Source: an uncultured Clostridia bacterium (GTDB taxonomy: Bacteria; Bacillota; Clostridia; Christensenellales; UBA3700). From it: 42,904 bases of DNA. The DNA is taken from positions 1 to 42,904 of the forward strand of contig CAMWQA010000006.1 of assembly GCA_947176265.1 (NCBI GenBank), given 5' to 3'. The position numbers and the translations under genes were made by a program. Shown here one piece after another: positions 6,465 through 14,860 of this stretch. The notes beneath the pieces were generated by a model, which was given only the letters and a program-made list of their open reading frames with translations, had not been told where the DNA came from and did not search any database. Position 1 is the first letter of the stretch. Each line of letters starts with the position of its first letter.

Positions 6465-8627
6465 ATGAAAAGACTTTTTAATTTTAGGATTGCTCCTTTA
6501 ATTTTGTTGAGCATTGTCTTGGCAATTATGGCAATCACTTTTTGCAAGAACGTTACCGTTGTTGCATTTGTTGTTATTGCGGCAATTGCGCTATTAGCAG
6601 TAGTATTTATTAAACAATTTAAAAGTGTAAGACCCAAACTTGTAATTTGTATTTTGGTATTTTTGATTTCTTTGGGATTGACGACTTGGACATACGCCAG
6701 AGCAGAAAATAGGCAAATCTATTCGGAAAACTCTATTATCGAAGCAAATATAGATATGCTAACGCCTTGCGACGAAAAGGGAGAAGTGAAATCCGGCGAC
6801 GGTAAATTTGGAATTGAAGTATGTCTGAACGAAATATTTGTCGACGGCAGAAAGATAGAGGGCAAAGCTGTTGCCGTATTTTCAGACGCAGAAGTTTTCA
6901 ACGGATTTAAGGTAGGAGACAGGATAAGATTCAAGGGCAGTATTGCTCCGCGTAATCTCGTGGTAACCGATCCATACAGCGCGCTTGATTATCGCGACAA
7001 ACTTTATCATTATATTTATTGCGACGTGGATTTTGACGACGAGACTTTTTGTTTTTATAAAGTATCTTCTGGAATGAATCTCTTTGACAGAATAAAGATA
7101 AAAGTCAAGAGTACGCTTTATTCCAATACAAGGTCGGATACGGCAGGCTTTTTGTACGCAATGACTTTTGGCGACAAAGACGGATTGGACTCGCAAATTA
7201 AAAGCAGTTTCAGTTATACGGGCGCTGCGCACGTATTTGCCGTATCGGGATTGCACGTAGGTATACTTGCAGGCGCAATACTTTGGATATTCAAGATAAT
7301 AAAATTGCACAACCGCATTATCAGGCTTGCAGTCATGAGCGCGATATTGTTGATATTTACAGCGCTGTGCGGATTTTCGCCGTCGACGGTGCGGGCAAGC
7401 GTAATGACGGTAATGCTAATGCTCGCAAAGGCGATGGGTATGCGCAACGACGGGATTTCAAGCGCGTCGTTGGTCGCAAGCGGACTTCTTTTGTACAATC
7501 AAATATATTTGTTTGATATTGGTTTTTTGATGAGCTTCGTTGCGGTATTCGGCATACTCACGCTTTATAAACCCCTTGCAAAGTTGTCGAATAAATTGCC
7601 AACGAAGTTTCTCAAAAAGTTGGGCAGTTTGCTTGCCACGTCAATATCCGTAAACGCCTCGCTGTTGCCGCTGATGATGTATTATTTCAACGGAGAGTCG
7701 TTGCTTTTTATTATTGCGAATCTATTGCTTTTGCCCGCGCTTGCGGTCTTTTTCCCGATATATCTATTCGCAGTTGCAGCGGCTTCAATCGCTCCGTTTA
7801 TGGGCTGGCTCGTTACGGCGGTTGCGTCGCCATTTACGCTTTTGGCAATGCTCATCGAAAGAATAAGCAAATTGCCGTCGCTGCTTATTAATTTCAACGT
7901 AAATGCAATTGTCGTAATAATTGGCTTATTGAGCGTCGTGATGCTTTCGGAGTACGTATTTACCAACAAAAATCTCAAGCGAATTGCTTTGGCGGTCTTT
8001 GCAATAGTTTTGGTATTTACTACGTCTACGGCAGCAAGGATTTGGGGTTCAAACAATCTTTACGTATACTGTTTTACAGATAAATACGATTGTCAATATA
8101 TACTAGTAGACAACGCTTTTGGCGGAGAGTATCTGATAATCAACGACAAGACGAGCAGCGATAGCGTCGCCTGCGTCAAAAGGGCGATGAACGAGAATAA
8201 ATTTGCAAAGGTTGACGGAATAATAGTCGTAGGCGACGTTGACGGATACTACCTGGAAAAATTGCAATTGTCTACCAACTGTCCTTACGTATACAGCGCA
8301 AACGAATCGGAGTTTGTCTCCGAAGGTATCTATGCAGGTAAGGCAATTGCCGAAGACGGATTGGCGATAGGCTATCTCAATTACGGAGCGTTGGACGTCG
8401 TATCGGGCAAGACTACGCTTCGAGTTGTGGCGGAAGAAAATTATTACGCGAGCGACGGAGACTATCAAATACTCGTCACTTATAACGCGGTCAGCATAGA
8501 AACGGACGGAAAATATATCGTGTGCGACGCGGGTTTTGATAATTCTGTCAAAAATTACGTGCCAAGTACGTTTACTTTTGAAATAAATAATGATAGAATA
8601 AAAGTCGAAAGCTCTTGGAGGTATTGA
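6465..8627 (+). CDS. comEC: ComEC/Rec2-type DNA-uptake channel with degenerate C-terminal metallo-beta-lactamase-like domain
   Basis: The protein has 720 residues. The first ~75 residues hold three hydrophobic helices. An OB-like DUF4131 segment (~80-190) follows, then the competence core (~215-510) with many membrane helices, including FSYTGAAHVFAVSGLHVGIL and FSPSTVRASVMTVMLMLAKA. The family channel moves single-stranded DNA across the membrane. The C-terminal ~190 residues occupy the position of the usual metallo-beta-lactamase domain, but the motifs DVGQGD and HxHxDH are absent; the equivalent places read FTDKYD and VVGDVDGYY. The nuclease role proposed for that domain is therefore probably lost. 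comEC next to holA is a common Bacillota arrangement; the TGA overlaps the holA ATG by one base. Confidence 0.93.
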   Translation: MKRLFNFRIAPLILLSIVLAIMAITFCKNVTVVAFVVIAAIALLAVVFIKQFKSVRPKLVICILVFLISLGLTTWTYARAENRQIYSENSIIEANIDMLTPCDEKGEVKSGDGKFGIEVCLNEIFVDGRKIEGKAVAVFSDAEVFNGFKVGDRIRFKGSIAPRNLVVTDPYSALDYRDKLYHYIYCDVDFDDETFCFYKVSSGMNLFDRIKIKVKSTLYSNTRSDTAGFLYAMTFGDKDGLDSQIKSSFSYTGAAHVFAVSGLHVGILAGAILWIFKIIKLHNRIIRLAVMSAILLIFTALCGFSPSTVRASVMTVMLMLAKAMGMRNDGISSASLVASGLLLYNQIYLFDIGFLMSFVAVFGILTLYKPLAKLSNKLPTKFLKKLGSLLATSISVNASLLPLMMYYFNGESLLFIIANLLLLPALAVFFPIYLFAVAAASIAPFMGWLVTAVASPFTLLAMLIERISKLPSLLINFNVNAIVVIIGLLSVVMLSEYVFTNKNLKRIALAVFAIVLVFTTSTAARIWGSNNLYVYCFTDKYDCQYILVDNAFGGEYLIINDKTSSDSVACVKRAMNENKFAKVDGIIVVGDVDGYYLEKLQLSTNCPYVYSANESEFVSEGIYAGKAIAEDGLAIGYLNYGALDVVSGKTTLRVVAEENYYASDGDYQILVTYNAVSIETDGKYIVCDAGFDNSVKNYVPSTFTFEINNDRIKVESSWRY

Positions 8628-9622
8628 TGCAGGCTCTTCAACTAAAGCAAACTTTTAAGACCAATATATCCGACGTATACGCGCTCACAGGCGACGATGA
8701 GGGTATGATTTTGTTTGCTTTGGAAAAGTTCTACGCGCTGATACCTTACGATATGAGAGAGTATTGCGTGCAGAAATTCGAAGGCAACGAAATCTCTCAA
8801 GACGACGTGATAGCCTCGCTGTCGTATCAATCTATGTTTGGAGATAGGAGACTTGTCATAGTCAAGGACTTCAATAAAAAGCTGACTATGGCGGAGACGG
8901 AAAAGTGGCTTGATTACGTGGACAATGCCGTCGAGGGCAATATACTTATACTCGTCAACTGTCCTACGATAAAGAGCGCGTTAAATCAATACGTCGTCGA
9001 CGTGGACTGCAACAAGATGGGACTTATCGACTACGTCAATTATATACAGACGCTGTTCAACTTTTATAAAGTCAAATACGACAAGTCGGCGCTGTCGGAG
9101 ATTGTCAATCGCTGCAATAAAGATTTCGGCAAGATAAACAACGAAATCAACAAGCTTATGATTTATGCCGGAAGCGATATAGAGATAAACAGACAGGTCA
9201 TTGATTACGTCGTTGCGACGGACACAGAGACGCAGGTTTTTGAATTTATCTACGCGATACAGGACGGCAACTACGACAAGGCTATGGGAATAATAGACGT
9301 GCTTTTGAGCAGAGGCGACAAACCGTCGATGATACTTGCGACGATTACTTTGACCTTTAAGCGTATGTTTGCCATAATGACCAACGACGGAGACGAAGAC
9401 TTTTTGTGCGAAAGACTGGGAATGAAAAAAGGCGCTCTCTTTATGACGAAAAAGAAGATTGACGAGGCAAAGCGCAGAGTAAGCGGATTTTTGACGAAAC
9501 TCAAAGACGCGGTGTATTATCTTTATCAGCTTGAATATGATTTCAAGAGCGGAAAAATATCGCAAGAAAACGCTCTTGATTTGGCAATAACACATCTTAT
9601 GGGAAAGACTTATGCAAAATGA
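8627..9622 (+). CDS. holA: DNA polymerase III subunit delta
   Basis: The protein has 331 residues. The start at 8627 is chosen over an in-frame ATG at 8615 because GGAGG lies just before it and its A is the last base of the comEC stop codon. The sequence follows the delta pattern: an N-terminal fragment VYALTGDDEGMILFAL, LSYQSMFGDRRLVIVKDFNK, then LIDYVNYIQTLFNFYKVKYD and the helical collar domain. Delta opens the beta sliding clamp within the clamp loader. It overlaps the following membrane-protein gene by 11 bp. Confidence 0.95.
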   Translation: MQALQLKQTFKTNISDVYALTGDDEGMILFALEKFYALIPYDMREYCVQKFEGNEISQDDVIASLSYQSMFGDRRLVIVKDFNKKLTMAETEKWLDYVDNAVEGNILILVNCPTIKSALNQYVVDVDCNKMGLIDYVNYIQTLFNFYKVKYDKSALSEIVNRCNKDFGKINNEINKLMIYAGSDIEINRQVIDYVVATDTETQVFEFIYAIQDGNYDKAMGIIDVLLSRGDKPSMILATITLTFKRMFAIMTNDGDEDFLCERLGMKKGALFMTKKKIDEAKRRVSGFLTKLKDAVYYLYQLEYDFKSGKISQENALDLAITHLMGKTYAK

Positions 9623-10220
9623 AAGACAGGCGTTTGTCCGCCCAAAAACGCCTAAATTAAAAAACGATTGGGCAACGATACTTTTGAAAGTCTTGCTGTA
9701 TGCGGGAATGTTTTTCTCGCTCTTTTACTTTGGCAAACTCAATTTCAATTCGCTTTTCGTAGCGGTAATTGACCCGTCGTATACAGATTTGTTCGGCATA
9801 TATCTAGCCGAGTATATTTCGTCAATGGGCAGTAAAATGTTGCTTGCAATGAAGATATTATTGCCGGCGATATGCGCGTTGTTGTTTTTCTTGTTTTATT
9901 TCTTATACGCAAGATTTTTCGCCACGCTGGTATTCAATCAAATGCGAGTATTCGGAGTAGGCTTTGACATACGCAAATTCAGAATATGCCTTGACAGCAG
10001 TATGGTAATTTTGAGCGTGCTTTTGGGCATAATTCAAGTGATATTCAATTATTATCCGCTAGCCGACAATTTCGGAAACGTGTTTATTCCGCCGGCTCTT
10101 GCGCTAATCTCAATGGCAATCTTTTACTTTACTTATTCGAAGAGTTTTGAAAAGATGTACCGTCCTTTGCTTCTCAACGTTATGGTTTTGCCTACGATAG
10201 TGTTGATATTATTTGCGTGA
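9612..10220 (+). CDS. Unknown multi-pass membrane protein
   Basis: The protein has 202 residues with a basic N-terminus (FVRPKTPKLKN) and about five hydrophobic segments (near 22-42, 75-100, 128-146, 158-176 and 182-200). I do not recognise the family; a distant Yip1-like fold is possible but not demonstrated. The start ATG lies inside the end of holA, so translation is probably coupled. The gene ends eight bases before the lipoprotein start, suggesting the three genes share a transcript. Confidence 0.75.
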   Translation: MQNERQAFVRPKTPKLKNDWATILLKVLLYAGMFFSLFYFGKLNFNSLFVAVIDPSYTDLFGIYLAEYISSMGSKMLLAMKILLPAICALLFFLFYFLYARFFATLVFNQMRVFGVGFDIRKFRICLDSSMVILSVLLGIIQVIFNYYPLADNFGNVFIPPALALISMAIFYFTYSKSFEKMYRPLLLNVMVLPTIVLILFA

Positions 10221-10227
10221 GGTGGGT

Positions 10228-11655
10228 ATGAAGACGAGTATTAAACGTAAGAAAATATATGCGGTTGCAATAGCTTTGCTGGCGATAATAGTCACGGCGG
10301 TTTTCGCAGGTTGCACTGCTCCAAAGATAGACGTCAAAGGCGTCGAGGTTGACGTTGACGGTATCAAGGATACGGCGTACGGATATTTGCAAACTCTCTC
10401 CGGCGAAGGGCTTAACAACAGAACTTTGGGTACGCAAGGCGCGCTGGATTGCGCAAAGTATATCTCAGATGAGATGATCAAGCTGGGATATGCGGGCGCG
10501 TATTCAAGCGAGCAAGGCGAAGGATTGCAGGAATTCAAGACGTCTTTTAAGAGATTTGACGGAGCGGAAATAACCAACACGCAGGCGTACAACGTAATCT
10601 TTACCAAGAAGTCTGACAATGAAAAGAGTAAGGGCGAAATAATTCTTGCTTGCAGCTACGACAATTTGTATTCGGAAAAGTCGGATATAAGCGGCTCGTT
10701 GTGGAGCGCAGACGGCAGTTACGAGAGCGGCGCTTCGATAGCCGTTGCGCTCACGCTTGCGGGCGCGCTGAAAGATAAGCCTTGCGATTACGATTTGACT
10801 TTTGCATTCTTTACCGGCGGTTGTTACGAATGGCGCGGAGCAATGAATTACGTTGACAACCTTGACAGGACGGGTCTTGACAAGATTGCTCTCGTGCTCA
10901 ACTTTGCTACGTTGGGCGGAGGAGACAATTGGTATATCTATAGCGGCGAAAGCGCTAACGACTACGGAAGATATTTGAATGCGTGCGCTGAAGGTTACGT
11001 TACTGCCGTACCAAAGGACAGAAACATAGGTCAGTTTGCGCTTACCGAAAATTCAAAATACAATTACGCAAACATAGGTATGCTGTCCAATCATTACTTC
11101 TTTGACCTTAAGAACGTGCCTACGGCAAACGTGCTGTCGCTCAATTGGGGGATAAACGATAATCCGCTTTTCAGCGAAATGAAAGGCAAAGACAATATCT
11201 ATCACACCAAAAACGATACGTTGCAAAATATGATTGAGCGCAAAGGCGAAGATAAAATCAAAGCGCAACTCTTTGAGATTGTCAGATCTACGCTTACGGC
11301 TCTTGACGAGTCAAATCAAGAGACCCTCGTTGCAAGTCTTGACGTGGCGAAAAGTCAATTGACAAAAGCGGGAGCGCAGAACGGAAAGAGCGCAACATTG
11401 GCAAATATAATCATCAAAGTCGTGTTGATTGCCATATTGATTGCAATGACTTATATTATCAAAACCAACTTGACCAAAAACTTTGACAAGTACGCAAAGG
11501 CGAAAAAAGCCAATGAAGAAGGAGAGCGCGACGACATAGCAGACAAACAGCCGTTTGAGACTGATAATACTCATATTAACGCTCAAGATACGGCGAACTC
11601 TCAAAAAGCCGAGGAAAAGAAGGAAAATAATCAAGAAGACGACCCATTTATATAA
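10228..11655 (+). CDS. Lipoprotein with M28 peptidase-like fold, probably catalytically inactive
   Basis: The protein has 475 residues. The start at 10228 follows GAGGTGGG; an in-frame ATG 15 bp upstream lacks this. A lipobox VFAGC places the lipid-modified cysteine at residue 29. The middle resembles M28 zinc aminopeptidases (EIILACSYDN, SYESGASIAVALTLAGAL, LTFAFFTGGCYEWRGAMNYV, IYHTKNDTLQNM). However, the first metal histidine is serine and the catalytic/metal Glu-Glu pair appears as Gly-Cys. Only the last histidine remains. A second hydrophobic helix (~388-406) and a charged tail follow, so both ends are membrane-associated. I infer a non-catalytic binding or scaffold role. Confidence 0.75.
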   Translation: MKTSIKRKKIYAVAIALLAIIVTAVFAGCTAPKIDVKGVEVDVDGIKDTAYGYLQTLSGEGLNNRTLGTQGALDCAKYISDEMIKLGYAGAYSSEQGEGLQEFKTSFKRFDGAEITNTQAYNVIFTKKSDNEKSKGEIILACSYDNLYSEKSDISGSLWSADGSYESGASIAVALTLAGALKDKPCDYDLTFAFFTGGCYEWRGAMNYVDNLDRTGLDKIALVLNFATLGGGDNWYIYSGESANDYGRYLNACAEGYVTAVPKDRNIGQFALTENSKYNYANIGMLSNHYFFDLKNVPTANVLSLNWGINDNPLFSEMKGKDNIYHTKNDTLQNMIERKGEDKIKAQLFEIVRSTLTALDESNQETLVASLDVAKSQLTKAGAQNGKSATLANIIIKVVLIAILIAMTYIIKTNLTKNFDKYAKAKKANEEGERDDIADKQPFETDNTHINAQDTANSQKAEEKKENNQEDDPFI

Positions 11656-11754
11656 TTTCTTGTGATTTCTTGCAAAAAATTTATTAAAAACACTTTATTT
11701 TTGCAAAAAAAAATTATATTATTATATAGAAGGGAAGTGAAGGAGGAAGATATT

Positions 11755-12600
11755 TTGCTTAACATTTTATTGTCAGCAAACGTGGACGCGTCGAAAGCGT
11801 GGGTGGTAGTAGACATATTGGTAACTTTGGCGGTTGCCATAATGATGTTTGTATTCTTTGCAAGACGTAATAGCTACCGTATGGCGGTTATCGTAGCGGC
11901 GTACTCAATCATATATCTTGCTCTTTTGATTTTGAATATCTATTACAAGCAAGCCAACATAGCAGTCGACGTGCTTAGATTCTTCAATATATTCTGGATA
12001 GTGGCAATCGTAGAAGTCTATAGATCAGATCTCAAGATTCTTATGACCAAATTGGCAAGACGTCAAAAAGTCAAGTTAAACTACAACACCACCGACGAAG
12101 AACTCTTGCTTTCCGCAACCGAGATGGTAAAGGCTTGTCAGAATATGGCAAAGAACGACGTTGGCGCATTGATTATTATTGCTCCAACGGAAATTCCTCC
12201 GCATATTCTCGATACCGGTACGGGCTTGGACGCAACTATATCTAGCGGACTTTTGGAAAGTATCTTCAGCACTAAAGGACCTTTGCACGACGGAGCGGTT
12301 GTCGTACTCGGCAACAGAATTATCTCCGCAGGTTGTTTCTTGCCGTTGTCGCAGGAAGTTACGCTTGCAAAAGAACTCGGCACTCGTCATAGAGCTGCCA
12401 TCGGTATTACCGAAGAGAGCGACGTATTTGCAATAGTAGTCAGCGAAGAAAGCGGTATTATAAGCGTAGTTCAAGGCGGTACGATAAAGAGATATATGAC
12501 CCCTGAAAAGTTGCTTGAAGAGATTAAAGTAATCTACAGAATCAGCACCCAATCGGTAGTCAAAAAGCACGACAGAAAGGGACACAAGAAAAGCAACTAA
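11755..12600 (+). CDS. cdaA: Diadenylate cyclase CdaA
   Basis: The protein has 281 residues starting at TTG, 8 nt after AAGGAGG; an in-frame ATG at 11662 lacks a ribosome binding site. Three N-terminal membrane helices (about 15-35, 42-62 and 67-87) precede the DAC domain. DGA is at 179-181 (GPLHDGAVVV) and RHR at 211-213 (GTRHRAAIG), both needed to condense two ATP into c-di-AMP. c-di-AMP controls potassium and osmolyte transport and cell-wall balance. The usual neighbours cdaR and glmM are not next to it. A terminator follows. Confidence 0.96.
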   Translation: MLNILLSANVDASKAWVVVDILVTLAVAIMMFVFFARRNSYRMAVIVAAYSIIYLALLILNIYYKQANIAVDVLRFFNIFWIVAIVEVYRSDLKILMTKLARRQKVKLNYNTTDEELLLSATEMVKACQNMAKNDVGALIIIAPTEIPPHILDTGTGLDATISSGLLESIFSTKGPLHDGAVVVLGNRIISAGCFLPLSQEVTLAKELGTRHRAAIGITEESDVFAIVVSEESGIISVVQGGTIKRYMTPEKLLEEIKVIYRISTQSVVKKHDRKGHKKSN

Positions 12601-12626
12601 GTTTTGTGTAATCAAAGCAAATTTAA

Positions 12627-12660
12627 ATGCCAAACTAATAAATAATAGTTTGGCATTTTT
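12627..12660 (+). terminator. Rho-independent terminator after cdaA
   Basis: A perfect 11-bp stem ATGCCAAACTA/TAGTTTGGCAT is followed by TTTTTG. Confidence 0.9.
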
Positions 12661-12665
12661 GTTAA

Positions 12666-12825
12666 AAGAGTCTCTATTTAAGCTCACACGGCATCTTGCT
12701 ATAGATTTACGCGCTAAGTTCGTCTACGCATTTTGACGTACATAAAGTACGACTGCAATACGTATTTTTCTTATCGCATAAATCGTCAACGCAATCTTAT
12801 CCGCGTCGCTTAAATCTCGACTCTT
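12666..12825. repeat. Long imperfect palindromic repeat, family E copy 1
   Basis: The outer ends read AAGAGTC and GACTCTT and the two halves are imperfectly complementary over ~70 bp each. The centre is GTACATAAAGTAC. A second copy, in the opposite orientation, is at 29973-30134. No ORF is carried, so this resembles a miniature non-autonomous element or a very long hairpin. Confidence 0.7.
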
Positions 12826-12863
12826 AAGGAAGATTTTGAAAATATAATATAAAGGAAAAGGAT

Positions 12864-14099
12864 ATGAAAGACACAGTTAAAATTCCAAAAATACTTTTGC
12901 TAAAGGCAGACGTTGACAAGAGCAAATGGAGCGTCATTGCTTGCGACCAGTTTACTTCCCAACCTGATTATTGGGCTAAACTTGACAAGTTCGTTGGCGC
13001 CGCGCCGTCGACTTTGCGCATAATATTTCCCGAAGTGTATCTTGAGAGTAAAGACAAGCAAGAAAGAATAAAGGTTATTAACGCAAACATGCGCAAGTAT
13101 TTGCAAGAGGGATTGTTAGAGGAATTTGAAGGTTTCGTTCTCGTCGAGAGAAATACTTCCGACGGTCAAAAGAGACTTGGACTCGTCATAGCCGTTTACC
13201 TTGAAGATTACGAGTATACTCCTCAAAACAACGCGCTTATCAAAGCCACGGAGAAGACTGTCGTAGAGAGATTGCCGGCAAGAATAGAAGTGCGCAAGGG
13301 CGCGTGCCTAGAGAGTCCGCACATAATGATGCTTATGGACGACAGAAAGGGAATAATCGAAAATCTGTATGCGACCAAAGAGCAGTTTGAACTTGCTTAT
13401 GATTTTACGCTCAATATGGGCGGCGGAAGTATCAAGGGATATAAGATAAAAGATTGCAAAGGCATTATCGACGCTTTGAACGGGCTTTTGGATAAAGATA
13501 CGCTAAAAGAAAAATACGGAAGCGACAAGCCCATATTGTTTGCAGTAGGCGACGGCAACCATTCGCTTGCGACGGCAAAAGAGTGTTGGAACAATATTAA
13601 AAAGACTTTGAGTAAGGACGAGCTTGATACGCACCCTGCAAGATATGCGCTTTGCGAACTCGTCAACTTGCACGATAAATCTTTGCAATTTCAACCTATT
13701 CACAGAGCGGTTTTCGGAGTAGGCGAAGAGTTTGTAGAGTATATGGCAGGCGAGCTTGCTAAGTTGGGCGGAGAAAGTAAAGTCAAAGTCGTATACGCTG
13801 ACAAGACGTATTATTGGCAAGTTTCTTCCAATGCAAGCGACGCTATTGCCGACCTGCAGCAACTTATGGACGAATACAACAAATCGCATAAGGATATGAT
13901 TATAGACTATATCCACGGCGACGAACATTTGCTTAGCGTGGCAAAAGAGAAGAACGCCGTCGCGGTATTTATGCCTTGCCTTGAGAAAGACGGATTATTC
14001 GACTACGTAGTAAGGCGCGGAGTATTACCTCGGAAGTCCTTCTCAATGGGACACGCAGAAGACAAGAGATATTATCTCGAGTGTAGAGTGATTATGTAA
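12864..14099 (+). CDS. DUF1015 family protein
   Basis: The protein has 411 residues and matches the DUF1015 pattern: an N-terminal VIACDQFTSQPDYW segment, the conserved FAVGDGNHSLATAKECW motif near 230-245 (DGHH-like in relatives), and a C-terminal MPCLEKDGLFDYVVRRGVLP region. Some relatives are ParB-like small-molecule kinases, but the role here is unknown. No signal or membrane segment is visible. It is transcribed alone behind the palindromic repeat at 12666-12825, with a ribosome binding site AAGGAAAAGG. Confidence 0.85.
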   Translation: MKDTVKIPKILLLKADVDKSKWSVIACDQFTSQPDYWAKLDKFVGAAPSTLRIIFPEVYLESKDKQERIKVINANMRKYLQEGLLEEFEGFVLVERNTSDGQKRLGLVIAVYLEDYEYTPQNNALIKATEKTVVERLPARIEVRKGACLESPHIMMLMDDRKGIIENLYATKEQFELAYDFTLNMGGGSIKGYKIKDCKGIIDALNGLLDKDTLKEKYGSDKPILFAVGDGNHSLATAKECWNNIKKTLSKDELDTHPARYALCELVNLHDKSLQFQPIHRAVFGVGEEFVEYMAGELAKLGGESKVKVVYADKTYYWQVSSNASDAIADLQQLMDEYNKSHKDMIIDYIHGDEHLLSVAKEKNAVAVFMPCLEKDGLFDYVVRRGVLPRKSFSMGHAEDKRYYLECRVIM

Positions 14100-14138
14100 A
14101 TAATAGGCGAGTACGATTTGTACCCGCCTTTGAATTTT

Positions 14139-14456
14139 TTAGGCTGTCATTACTACTGTAGCAATCATTGCAATCATATAGATTACGTAAGCTACCATAG
14201 CTACAATGCTAATAATAATTCCTGCCAACGCTAAACCCTTTCCTTTGCCATTTAGTTCAGTAGATCTATTTATGCCTATAATAGAGCATATTAATCCTAC
14301 CAATGGCATTAAGAATGCGAAGATAAATCCTACTATAGCAATCGTGTTGTTTTCAGTTGTTTTGTTGTTGGTATATGTTTTGCCTGTCGCAACGCCACAG
14401 TATGGGCAAACAACCGCCTTATCATCAATTTCTTTTCCGCAATTCGCGCAGTACAT
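14139..14456 (-). CDS. Zinc-ribbon membrane protein with DUF4190-like helices
   Basis: The protein has 105 residues. The N-terminus CANCGKEI...VCPYCG is a four-cysteine zinc ribbon. Two to three hydrophobic segments (about 38-62 and 72-103) resemble DUF4190 membrane proteins. AGGAGG precedes the ATG. Its promoter (TTGACA-17-TAAAAT on the minus strand) overlaps two palindromes shared with the divergent HTH gene. The function of this family is not known; a membrane stress role is a guess. Confidence 0.82.
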   Translation of the reverse strand: MYCANCGKEIDDKAVVCPYCGVATGKTYTNNKTTENNTIAIVGFIFAFLMPLVGLICSIIGINRSTELNGKGKGLALAGIIISIVAMVAYVIYMIAMIATVVMTA

Positions 14457-14482
14457 ATTAATTTCCTCCTGTTTTTTCTATT

Positions 14483-14526
14483 ATTTTACTAGACATTTTA
14501 TCTAGTGTCAAGACATTTTGTCTAGT
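14483..14526 (-). promoter_or_regulatory. Promoter with two palindromic operators between divergent genes
   Basis: The minus-strand promoter TTGACA (14506-14511) and TAAAAT (14483-14488) has a 17-bp spacer. Two related palindromes overlap it: ACTAGA-N7-TCTAGT (14488-14506) and AGACA-TTT-TGTCT (14511-14523). Both contain AGACATTTT. The likely binding protein is the small HTH regulator encoded divergently at 14548. Confidence 0.8.
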
Positions 14527-14547
14527 TTTGGCAAATAATATTTTTGT

Positions 14548-14754
14548 ATGGATAAAAAATTTTGCGAAAATCTTAAAAGCGTACGCAAAGAAAGTTGTTT
14601 GACGCAAAGACAGATAGCCGCCGCGCTTGGGGTGGTAGAAAGTTGTTATGCAAATTGGGAACAGGGACGTACTGAACCCAATATAGATATGTTGAGAAAA
14701 CTTTGCAATATTTTTCAAATTAGTATTGATGAACTGATAAATGGAAATCTTTAA
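14548..14754 (+). CDS. Small XRE-family HTH regulator
   Basis: The protein has 68 residues and is almost only a Cro/CI helix-turn-helix: LTQRQIAAALGVVESCYANW, then EQGRTEPNIDMLRKLCNIFQ. The short ISIDELINGNL tail is typical. There is no Shine-Dalgarno sequence before the ATG, so the message may be leaderless or poorly translated. Given the two palindromes just upstream, it probably represses the divergent zinc-ribbon gene and itself. Confidence 0.88.
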   Translation: MDKKFCENLKSVRKESCLTQRQIAAALGVVESCYANWEQGRTEPNIDMLRKLCNIFQISIDELINGNL

Positions 14755-14772
14755 AACAATGTATTTTTTTGC

Positions 14773-14801
14773 TTGCCAAAAACCTTACGGCAATGTAAAA
14801 T
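14773..14801 (+). promoter_or_regulatory. Promoter of aspartate kinase gene
   Basis: TTGCCA (14773-14778), 17-bp spacer, TAAAAT (14796-14801). The leader to the ATG is only ~55 nt, too short for a lysine riboswitch. Confidence 0.65.
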
Positions 14802-14860
14802 ATGTTATATAAAATATAAATACAACAATAATTATAAAAGGTTTAGAGGTACAAAATACT

